A stretch of DNA of 64,000 nucleotides from Parasphingopyxis algicola (GTDB taxonomy: Bacteria; Pseudomonadota; Alphaproteobacteria; Sphingomonadales; Sphingomonadaceae): assembly GCF_013378075.1 (NCBI RefSeq), contig NZ_CP051131.1, positions 1,736,001 to 1,800,000 on the forward strand, in the 5' to 3' direction. The position numbers and the translations under genes are program-made. This document shows, in pieces, positions 57,430-64,000 of this stretch. The first letter of the stretch is position 1; the number at the start of each line of letters is the position of its first letter. The notes under the pieces were generated by a model that did not search any database, was not told the DNA's origin, and saw only the letters and a program-made list of their open reading frames with translations.

Positions 57430-58212
57430 TCAAACCGAGCGTTCGAGCATCATCTTCTTGGTTTCGGCGATCGCGCGCGCCGGCGAGAGCCCCTTGGGGC
57501 AGACATTGGCGCAGTTCATGATCGTATGGCAGCGATAGAGGCGGAACGGGTCCTCGAGCTGATCGAGCCGCTCGCCGGTATGCTCGTCCCGGCTGTCCGC
57601 CAGCCAGCGATAGGCCTGGAGCAGGATCGCGGGGCCGAGAAACTTGTCGCTGTTCCACCAATAGCTGGGGCAGCTCGTCGAGCAGCAGGCGCACAGGATG
57701 CATTCGTACAGGCCGTCGAGCTTGGCGCGGTCCTCGGGCGATTGCAGCCGCTCCTTGCCGGACGGCTCGGGCGTCTCGGTCTTCAGCCAGGGCTGGATCG
57801 AGGCGTATTGCGCGTAGAAATGCGTGAAATCGGGCACGAGATCCTTGATCACGTCCATATGCGGCAGCGGCGTGATCGTGATTTCCTTCTTGGCGCAATC
57901 CTCGATCGCCGTCGTGCAGGCGAGGCCGTTCGAACCGTCGATATTCATCGAGCAGGACCCGCAAATGCCTTCGCGGCACGAGCGGCGGAAGGTCAGCGAA
58001 CTGTCCTGTTCGCCCTTCATCTTGATAAGCGCGTCGAGCACCATCGGGCCGCACTCATCGAGATCGATCTCGAAACGGTCATAGCGCGGATTCTCGCCGC
58101 TATCCGGGTCGTAGCGATAGACTTTGAAGGTCTTGGTCCGGTCGCCGTCCGATGTGTGGACCTTGCCGTTCTTGCGGACCTTGCTGTTCTTCGGAAGCGT
58201 GAATTCGGCCAT
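57430..58212 (-). CDS. sdhB: Succinate dehydrogenase iron-sulfur subunit
   Basis: The 260-residue subunit has the 2Fe-2S ligands in CREGICGSC and a later Cys (ACTTAIEDC region), then [16 protein letters not shown] and [14 protein letters not shown] for the 4Fe-4S and 3Fe-4S clusters. ATG 58212 is the family start MAEFTLP. sdhCDA do not adjoin it: the next upstream gene is creD, 108 bases away. Confidence 0.96.
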   Translation of the reverse strand: MAEFTLPKNSKVRKNGKVHTSDGDRTKTFKVYRYDPDSGENPRYDRFEIDLDECGPMVLDALIKMKGEQDSSLTFRRSCREGICGSCSMNIDGSNGLACTTAIEDCAKKEITITPLPHMDVIKDLVPDFTHFYAQYASIQPWLKTETPEPSGKERLQSPEDRAKLDGLYECILCACCSTSCPSYWWNSDKFLGPAILLQAYRWLADSRDEHTGERLDQLEDPFRLYRCHTIMNCANVCPKGLSPARAIAETKKMMLERSV

Positions 58213-58320
58213 GGCTCTTCGATTTCCTTCCCGTTTGGCAGCGAGATAGCGCGTCATGCCGCACTGCGGAAGGGGTAGCGCACCTCATTTTTGCGAGAGG
58301 GCCGCAGAATCCGTCCGGCT

Positions 58321-59694
58321 TCAGGCTTGCGGCGCTCCCGATTTGCCCCAATCGATGTTACGCGTCGCGTACATGATCGCCGCCAGGGCGACGAACAGCA
58401 GCAGCGAACCGATCAGCAGCGAGAAGGTCTCGAGGCTGAGCAGGATGAACATCACCGCATAGAGCCCGGCCAGCAATCCGCCGATATAGGCCGCGCGCCG
58501 CCAGCTTTTGAGCACGGCGGCCGAATAGCTGGTATTGAGCCCGACGATGGCGGCCGCGGCGACGATAAAGGCCCAGCCGAAACCGATCAGTTCGGCAAAG
58601 GCCAGCAGCAGCACGAAGAAGAGGACGAGTGCGGCGCCGACCAGCAGATATTCGACCGTCGACACCCGCACGCCCGCGATGACATCGAACATCAGATAGG
58701 CGAGAAAGGTGAAGCCGATGATCAGGAACCCGTATTTCACCGAACGATCGACCTGCGAATAAAGGTCGACCGGCAGGATCAGGCTGACCCGGGTTTCATA
58801 TTCGCCGGGCGGCACGTCGTACGCGAAGCGCCCCATACTCATATGCATGTTGGGATCCGGCTGGCCCGCCGCGTCGCCGGTCGCCACCAGGGAGCGGCCG
58901 AGCGCCAGGTTCGTTATCCGATAGGTCGCGCTGAAGCCGTCATCCGTCACTTCGGATTCGTCCGGCAGGAAGCCGCCCTGGAAGGATGGGTGCGGCCAGC
59001 TCGACCACACCGTCCATTCGGTTTCGCCGGCCAGCGGCTGCAGCGACAGGCGCTGATTGCCCCGGAAGGCCAGCGCAAAAGAGGCGGGAATGCTCGCATC
59101 GGCGAGCGCCGAGGCGTCGACGAACGCCGAAAAGCCGGGACCGTTGCCGCCGCCCGATCGCAGATCGACATCATCACCGTTGAAGCGGATATCGGCCTCC
59201 TGGATACCGCGCATGTCCGACAGGCCGAACCGCAACTCCGCCCGGTCCAACGCCAGCGACGCGCGCTCCACGCCCAGCCGCGCAAGATCGCCGGGCAACG
59301 TGAAACGCACCTGCCCCGATGCGGTGGCGCGATAGACGACCGCCTCGTAGATCGACCGCGCCCGGCGTTCGGGCGCAAGCTCCGTCTCCAGCTCGAAAGT
59401 TTCGGGCGCCAGCGCCAGTTCCCGCCAGACCATGCGGGTTCGCGTTACCGCCCGGCCGTTTTCCTGCGTGGTTTCGCTGGTTTCAGCGCGATAGGGAATG
59501 ACCAGTTGCGGCCCGGACAGGACCTGCGGCCCGCCCCAGCCCTCGGCGATCGATGCCAGCGCCGTCTGCGATTGCTGTTCGCGATCGTAGACGAGCAGCC
59601 AGATGGCGAAGAGCGGGATCGAAAGCAGAAATGCCACCAGCAAGACCAAGGCCAGCTTGAATCCGGGCGACCGGTCCGTCGAAGTCTCGCTCAT
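58321..59694 (-). CDS. creD: CreD-family inner-membrane protein
   Basis: The 457-residue protein has one N-terminal helix, a large periplasmic domain (about 45-310) and about six C-terminal helices (YGFLIIGFTFLAYLMFDVI, LLVGAALVLFFVLLLAFAELIGF). CreD affects cell-envelope integrity and is controlled by CreBC in other bacteria; CreBC are not in the window. ATG 59694 follows GGAGGG. An upstream ATG at 59706 is in the same frame. Confidence 0.93.
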   Translation of the reverse strand: MSETSTDRSPGFKLALVLLVAFLLSIPLFAIWLLVYDREQQSQTALASIAEGWGGPQVLSGPQLVIPYRAETSETTQENGRAVTRTRMVWRELALAPETFELETELAPERRARSIYEAVVYRATASGQVRFTLPGDLARLGVERASLALDRAELRFGLSDMRGIQEADIRFNGDDVDLRSGGGNGPGFSAFVDASALADASIPASFALAFRGNQRLSLQPLAGETEWTVWSSWPHPSFQGGFLPDESEVTDDGFSATYRITNLALGRSLVATGDAAGQPDPNMHMSMGRFAYDVPPGEYETRVSLILPVDLYSQVDRSVKYGFLIIGFTFLAYLMFDVIAGVRVSTVEYLLVGAALVLFFVLLLAFAELIGFGWAFIVAAAAIVGLNTSYSAAVLKSWRRAAYIGGLLAGLYAVMFILLSLETFSLLIGSLLLFVALAAIMYATRNIDWGKSGAPQA

Positions 59695-59778
59695 CACACC
59701 CTCCACTCAACTCGCCGATGAAATACAACGCTTCGTCGCCAGCTTTGGGAGGGGGTGCGTGAACCGCGGCTTAATGGC

Positions 59779-60786
59779 TCAGTGGCCGATAAGCCCATTG
59801 CGCCGGAGGCTGTCCGCCAGGATCGTTTCGATCAGTTCGGCCTGGGTCAGGCCCGCAAGTTTGGCCGCCCGTCCGAACACTTTTTCGGACCAGAGATTGC
59901 AGTTGAGATTGACCTCGAGGAACTGCACCTCGCCGCTTTCGCGATCCAGCCGGAACTCGAACCGGCCATAGTCGAAGGGCCGGAATTCCCGGAACAGCTT
60001 GGTCGTCAGTTCGACGATCTTCGGCACCCATTCGGCATCGTCGAACGGATCGAGCGAATATTTGTGCGCACGGCCCACAAGGTCGCGCTTCTCGTAATAG
60101 GTACGCAGATGGGTCGGGTCCGCCTGCTGGAAGACCAGCATCGGCAGCACGACCGGATCGCCGGTCGTGATGACGGGTACCTCGACATCGCTACCGTTCA
60201 AAAACGGTTCGACGATCGCGTCATGGCCCTGATTGTGGATATCGGCGACCGCGTGCGCGACACCGTCCCAGTCGGTCGCGTCCTGCACACCCCAGGACGC
60301 CGACGACGCGTTGGGTTTGACCACCAGCCGGTCGCCCTCGGGACAATCGGCCTCGTCGACCGGTGCACCGCGGCGGTAGACCGCCCAGGGCGAGGTCGGC
60401 ACGCCCGCGCGCACCGCGACCAGCTTCGACAGATGCTTGTCGTCGGAAAGGCCGCGGATGATCGGGCTCGCGCCGAGATAGGGGATGCGGTGCATGTTGC
60501 AGAGCAATGGCCCCAGCATCTCGGAATTGACGAAGCCGGCGCGATTGAGCAGTGGAAAGACGAAATCGACGTCCGGGCGCGTCAGCAAGGCATCGAAACT
60601 GTTGGCGAGCGTGAGATTGAGACCGATCTCCTCGAGGATCGTGCGCGTCTCGTGATGGTAAAGCGCGTGGTTGCCGTCTTCGGGATGCAGCCCCCCATCC
60701 CATAGCGCATGTTTCGCGATGAACATGATGCGCAGCCGCTCCTTGGCCTCTTGGGGGATGAGGAGCGGTTCGATGGTAGCGGACAT
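59779..60786 (-). CDS. ATP-grasp enzyme A of a tandem pair
   Basis: The 335-residue protein has the D-Ala-D-Ala-ligase-type ATP-grasp layout: an N-terminal domain (IMFIAKHALWDGG, residues 20-33, and FVFPLLNRAGFVNSEM, 75-90), a central domain with the nucleotide-binding VVKPNASSASWG (155-166), and the metal-binding LEVNLNCNLWSEK near 290-302 (Glu, Asn, Asn). It is 66 percent identical over its full length to the next gene, without gaps. The substrate is unknown; neighbours are creD and, on the other side, a hydroxy-acid oxidase. ATG 60786 aligns with the start of the paralogue. Confidence 0.88.
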   Translation of the reverse strand: MSATIEPLLIPQEAKERLRIMFIAKHALWDGGLHPEDGNHALYHHETRTILEEIGLNLTLANSFDALLTRPDVDFVFPLLNRAGFVNSEMLGPLLCNMHRIPYLGASPIIRGLSDDKHLSKLVAVRAGVPTSPWAVYRRGAPVDEADCPEGDRLVVKPNASSASWGVQDATDWDGVAHAVADIHNQGHDAIVEPFLNGSDVEVPVITTGDPVVLPMLVFQQADPTHLRTYYEKRDLVGRAHKYSLDPFDDAEWVPKIVELTTKLFREFRPFDYGRFEFRLDRESGEVQFLEVNLNCNLWSEKVFGRAAKLAGLTQAELIETILADSLRRNGLIGH

Positions 60787-60887
60787 GCGATGCGACCCTT
60801 TTTCGACTTTGTTAGCCGAGGCCCTTACGCCGCGCCAACCCATTCGACCAGCGCCGCCCGATAGAAAACCGGATCGCGATCGCGGCG

Positions 60888-61895
60888 TCAGAGCACGATG
60901 AAGCCGTTACGCGCAAGGCTGTCGGCGAGGATTGTCTCGAGCAGCTGGGCATGGCTGAACCCGGCCGCCTCGGCCGCCTTGGCCATGACCTTTTCCGACC
61001 AGAGATTGCAGTTGAGATTGATCTCGATGAAGTTGATGTCGCCGCTTGTGCGATCGAGGCGGAATTCGATCCGGCCATAGTCGAAGGGGCGGAATGCCTT
61101 GGCCACCCGCATCGCCATCTCGGCGACGGCCGGCCCGAATTCCGGATCGTCGAATCGCTGGAGGCTGCTCTTTTCGTTGTTGGAGATCAGATCGCGCTTC
61201 TCGTAATAAGTCCAGAGGCGGCTCGGATCCTCGCGCTCGTAAATCAGCATCGGGAGCATCATGGGCTCGTCAATGCTGATGAAGGCGACCTGCACGTCAT
61301 AGCCGTCGAGATAGGGCTCGACGATGGCATCGTGCCCCTGATTGTGAATATCGGCGACTGCATGTTCGACACCGGCCCAGTCGAACGCGTCGCCTATCCC
61401 CCATGATGCAGAGGACGCGTTGGGCTTGATAACCCAGCGTTCGGCGGGCGGGCACTCGGCTTCGTCGACCGGTGCACCGCGCCGATAGCAAACCCAGGGC
61501 GCGGTCGGCACACCGATCTGCGCGCAGACCGTCTTCGACTGGGCTTTGTCGTCGCCGAGCCCTCTGACAAATGGTCCGGCACCGACATAGGGGATACGAT
61601 GCATGTTGCACAGCAGCGGGATTAACATCTCCGAATTGACGAAACCGCCGCGATTGAGCAGCGGAAAGACGAAATCCGCGTCCGGACGCTCGAACAGCGC
61701 ATCAAAGCTGTTGGCGAGACGCAGATTGAGGTTGAGCTCTTCGAGCGCCCTGCGCACTTCGTGATGATAGATTGCGTGATTGCCGTCTTCGGGATGCATA
61801 CCACCGCCCCAAAGCGCATGCTTGGCGATGAACAGGATACGAAGCCGTTCCCTGGCTACGTCCGGAATTTCAAGCGGCTGAACGGATTTTGCCAC
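60888..61895 (-). CDS. ATP-grasp enzyme B of a tandem pair
   Basis: The 335-residue protein begins at GTG 61895 after a GGGAGGGGG site. All blocks of enzyme A are present at the same residue numbers: LFIAKHALWGGG (21-32), FVFPLLNRGGFVNSEM (75-90), VIKPNASSASWG (155-166) and FIEINLNCNLWSEK (289-302). It differs mainly in 210-270, the part that often contacts the acceptor substrate. It is the upstream gene of the pair, 101 bases from enzyme A, and divergent from the oxidase gene. The open frame continues upstream of the GTG to 62117 but lacks homology. Confidence 0.88.
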   Translation of the reverse strand: MAKSVQPLEIPDVARERLRILFIAKHALWGGGMHPEDGNHAIYHHEVRRALEELNLNLRLANSFDALFERPDADFVFPLLNRGGFVNSEMLIPLLCNMHRIPYVGAGPFVRGLGDDKAQSKTVCAQIGVPTAPWVCYRRGAPVDEAECPPAERWVIKPNASSASWGIGDAFDWAGVEHAVADIHNQGHDAIVEPYLDGYDVQVAFISIDEPMMLPMLIYEREDPSRLWTYYEKRDLISNNEKSSLQRFDDPEFGPAVAEMAMRVAKAFRPFDYGRIEFRLDRTSGDINFIEINLNCNLWSEKVMAKAAEAAGFSHAQLLETILADSLARNGFIVL

Positions 61896-62005
61896 ATCCC
61901 CCTCCCGATGAGTGCACCCGTTATGCGCCTTTGTAACGCCGATAACCGCGTCTCGCCAAATCACGCGGTGGGCAAGGCCCGGCCCTTGGGCTAGACGGGG
62001 CCGCC

Positions 62006-63154
62006 ATGCGGTTGAACGATTGCCACAACAGCGAGGATTTCCGCCGACTGGCGAAACGGCGCCTCCCCGGCCCGGTCTTCCATTATATCGACGGCGGCGC
62101 CGATGACGAAGCAACACTTCGCCGCAACACGGCGTCCTTCGAGGATTGCGATCTGGTACCCAGCGTCCTGGCCGGCGTACGGGATATCGACATGACGACG
62201 ACCGTCATGGGCCGCACCATATCGATGCCGCTCTTCCTCTCGCCGACTGCGCTCCAGCGCCTGTTCCACTGGCAGGGCGAACGCGCGGTGGCCCGGGCCG
62301 CCGAGAAATTCGGCACCTATTTCGGCATTTCCTCTCTCGCCACAGTCGGGATCGCGGAAATCGGCGCGGACTATGACTGCCCCAAAATGTTTCAGCTCTA
62401 CATCCACAAGGACAAGGGGCTGAACCGGGCGATGGTCGAGCAATGCAAGGCGGCGAAGTTCGACGCGCTGACTCTGACGGTCGACACGATCGTCGGCGGT
62501 AACCGCGAACGCTGCTTGCGCACCGGTTTCACCTCCCCGCCCCGCATCACGCCGCGCTCCTTTCTGAGCTATGCCGCCAAACCGGCCTGGGGGCTCAATT
62601 ACCTCCTTCGCGAAAAATTCGAGCTTCCGAATCTCAAGGACCATATCGGCGAGGGCAGCAATATCGCGCTCTCGATCGGCGACTATTTCTCGACGATGCT
62701 CGATCAGTCGCTCGACTGGAAGATGGCCGAGGAAATCCGGGCCGATTGGGGCGGCGAATTCTGCCTCAAGGGGATCATGTCGGTCGACGACGCCAAGCGC
62801 GCCGCCGATATCGGCGCGACCGCGATCATGGTGTCCAACCATGGCGGGCGGCAGCTCGACGGCGGCCGCGCGCCCTTCGACCAGCTCGCCGAAATCGTCG
62901 ACGCGGTCGGCGACCGGATCGACGTGATATGCGACGGCGGGATCCGGCGCGGCAGCCATGTGCTGAAGGCGCTCAGCGTCGGCGCCAAGGCCTGTTCGGG
63001 CGGGCGGCTCTACCTGTATGCGCTGGCCGCGGCCGGACAGGCCGGGGTGGAACGGGCGCTGGCCAATCTGCGCGCGGAGATCGAACGCGACATGAAACTG
63101 ATGGGCGTGACATCGGTCGCCCAGCTCAACCGGGACAATCTGCGCCGGCGCTGA
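62006..63154 (+). CDS. FMN-dependent alpha-hydroxy-acid oxidase (LldD family)
   Basis: The 382-residue enzyme has the flavin blocks PGPVFHYIDGGADDEATLR, SPTALQRLFHWQGERAVARAA, FQLYIHKDK, the active-site SNHGGRQLDGGRAP (catalytic His, then substrate Arg) and ICDGGIRRGSHVLKAL. It would oxidise L-lactate, glycolate, mandelate or a similar acid; specificity cannot be assigned. It is divergent from the ATP-grasp genes (110-base spacer). Confidence 0.9.
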   Translation: MRLNDCHNSEDFRRLAKRRLPGPVFHYIDGGADDEATLRRNTASFEDCDLVPSVLAGVRDIDMTTTVMGRTISMPLFLSPTALQRLFHWQGERAVARAAEKFGTYFGISSLATVGIAEIGADYDCPKMFQLYIHKDKGLNRAMVEQCKAAKFDALTLTVDTIVGGNRERCLRTGFTSPPRITPRSFLSYAAKPAWGLNYLLREKFELPNLKDHIGEGSNIALSIGDYFSTMLDQSLDWKMAEEIRADWGGEFCLKGIMSVDDAKRAADIGATAIMVSNHGGRQLDGGRAPFDQLAEIVDAVGDRIDVICDGGIRRGSHVLKALSVGAKACSGGRLYLYALAAAGQAGVERALANLRAEIERDMKLMGVTSVAQLNRDNLRRR

Positions 63155-63157
63155 CGC

Positions 63158-64000
63158 CTATCGGCTCGCCGGCCGCGTGTCGCCCGTCGCCGGGCGGCCG
63201 ACGGGCCGCGTCGCGACCTGCGGCATCCGCCCTTCCAGCGCGTCGAGCCAGCGACCGGCCTGCATGCCGATCCGGATCTGCGGTTCGGACGGCGTCATGC
63301 CGATCTCGGCTTCCCATTGCGCGACTTTCGTCTCGGCCTGCTCGAAAGCTTCGCCGAGCGGCTGGGGGCGCCGCAGCGCCCGGTTGATGAAGGCGTCGCC
63401 GAAATAGGTCCAGTCATTGGTTGCCGCGCAACCGAAGGACGTGCGGTCGGCGGCGGCGGCAGTGATCACGACGCTGGTCGGCGAAGACAGTGCCGGGACG
63501 AATGTGCCGGCAAAACAGGCGTTCACGATCAGCAGCCGGTTGGCGATCCGCAACTCGCCCAACAATGTCGACAGGCGCAGCGCCGACATGGTCCCGTAAC
63601 CCTGATCGCCATAATAATAGACGATGCCGGCCGGGAGGCCGTGGCTCGTCGCGTAGAGGATCAGAACATCCTCCGCCGGGTCCATGACCTCGGCGATCCT
63701 GGCAAGCGCGATCGACAGCGAGGTGAAGGATCCACGCGGCAGGCTGTCATCGCCATTGCCGTCGGGCGCGGCGAGAACGATCGTCCGGCCTTCGGCGTCA
63801 TAGCGCCGGGCAAGAACATGTGCCGCCTCGCGCGCCTCGCGTCCGAACACCGGATCGCTGTCGAGCGCGATGGAGAGGACATAGGCGTCGACGGTGCCGG
63901 GGCGGTGCGCGGCGATATCATCCAGCGCACGGGACAGGCGCAGATGATCGTCGAGCGCGGCCCGCGCGCCGATATCATATTCGATCTCGGTCCCCGCATT
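63158..64000 (-). CDS. Peptidase C13 (caspase-like clan CD) protein, C-terminal part cut by window edge
   Basis: The open frame runs from the right edge to a stop at 63158 (280 codons visible). DAYVLSIALDSDPVFGREAREAAHVLARR, then DVLILYATSHG with the catalytic His and LLIVNACFAG with the catalytic Cys give the legumain/caspase-type dyad. The final ~60 residues are Pro/Arg-rich. The N-terminal part with any signal peptide or membrane anchor is beyond the window. It ends four bases after the oxidase gene, convergent. Confidence 0.85.
   Translation of the reverse strand, partial: NAGTEIEYDIGARAALDDHLRLSRALDDIAAHRPGTVDAYVLSIALDSDPVFGREAREAAHVLARRYDAEGRTIVLAAPDGNGDDSLPRGSFTSLSIALARIAEVMDPAEDVLILYATSHGLPAGIVYYYGDQGYGTMSALRLSTLLGELRIANRLLIVNACFAGTFVPALSSPTSVVITAAAADRTSFGCAATNDWTYFGDAFINRALRRPQPLGEAFEQAETKVAQWEAEIGMTPSEPQIRIGMQAGRWLDALEGRMPQVATRPVGRPATGDTRPASR

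Noticed and set aside
57416..58054. N-terminal extension of the PaaI-like gene
   Set aside because: It overlaps sdhB in another frame and shows no thioesterase residues.
61896..62117. Upstream extension of ATP-grasp enzyme B
   Set aside because: Arg/Gly-rich shadow sequence; the paralogue aligns from the GTG at 61895.

Overview
This is a 64 kb piece of a GC-rich alphaproteobacterial chromosome. The gene content points to the order Sphingomonadales: a PhoK-type alkaline phosphatase whose Thr89 nucleophile falls at the same residue as in the Sphingomonas enzyme, a TCA cluster mdh-sucD-sucA-odhB with sdhB and zapE nearby, a split MetH, a TonB-dependent receptor, and CTTCGACAAGCTCAG-type dispersed repeats. 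No rRNA, complete tRNA or CRISPR array was seen. The taxonomic placement is inference.

Layout. 1-4395 reads as the right end of an integrated genomic island. It holds an AT-richer TonB-dependent receptor cut by the window edge, a complete IS5-family element, a decayed IS5/IS1182 chimera, an AlpA-like regulator, a P4-type tyrosine integrase, and a fragment resembling the 3' end of a tRNA that may be the attachment-site copy. 4517-21264 is accessory chromosome: an AbgT transporter, TspO, two coupled glycosyltransferases of the arsenosugar-associated type, a metallophosphatase, threonine ammonia-lyase, a short-chain acid dehydrogenase coupled to an exported amidohydrolase, a DsbD-like reductase, PhoK, a CmcI-like protein, a sulfatase and a beta-helix protein. 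21375-26951 is a methionine-cycle operon: an ArsR-family regulator fused to a methyltransferase, then metF, then MetH split into two genes. A perfect 16-bp palindrome lies in its promoter, and a complete IS1595-family element with its 8-bp target duplication has inserted just upstream (26993-29030); that element carries a DUF3800-like passenger gene.

29190-40843 contains MlaA, two small lipoproteins, a LysR regulator, a MAPEG protein, an MddA-like methyltransferase, an APC permease, groES-groEL with a perfect CIRCE element and a sigma-32-like promoter, an ECF sigma factor with its NrsF anti-sigma factor, SppA and a TRIC-type channel. 40973-50857 carries PepSY protein, lpdA (bearing an in-frame insertion of a dispersed repeat), marR, an S41 peptidase, and the TCA operon mdh-sucD-sucA-odhB. 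50980-52815 is a small Mu-like regulatory remnant: an XRE/S24 repressor divergent from a Ner-like protein coupled to a ParB-like protein. 52855-64000 holds an M20 hydrolase, a lipocalin-like protein, a VOC protein divergent from a two-domain HxlR regulator, the sdhB-PaaI thioesterase-zapE set, CreD, two tandem paralogous ATP-grasp enzymes of identical length (about 66 percent identical by hand count), an FMN-dependent alpha-hydroxy-acid oxidase and a C13/caspase-like peptidase cut by the right edge.

The most unusual items are the tandem ATP-grasp pair of unknown substrate, the IS1595 element with a nuclease-fold-like passenger, the split MetH operon with its fused regulator, the repeat inserted in frame into lpdA, and the island end with a tRNA-like attachment remnant.
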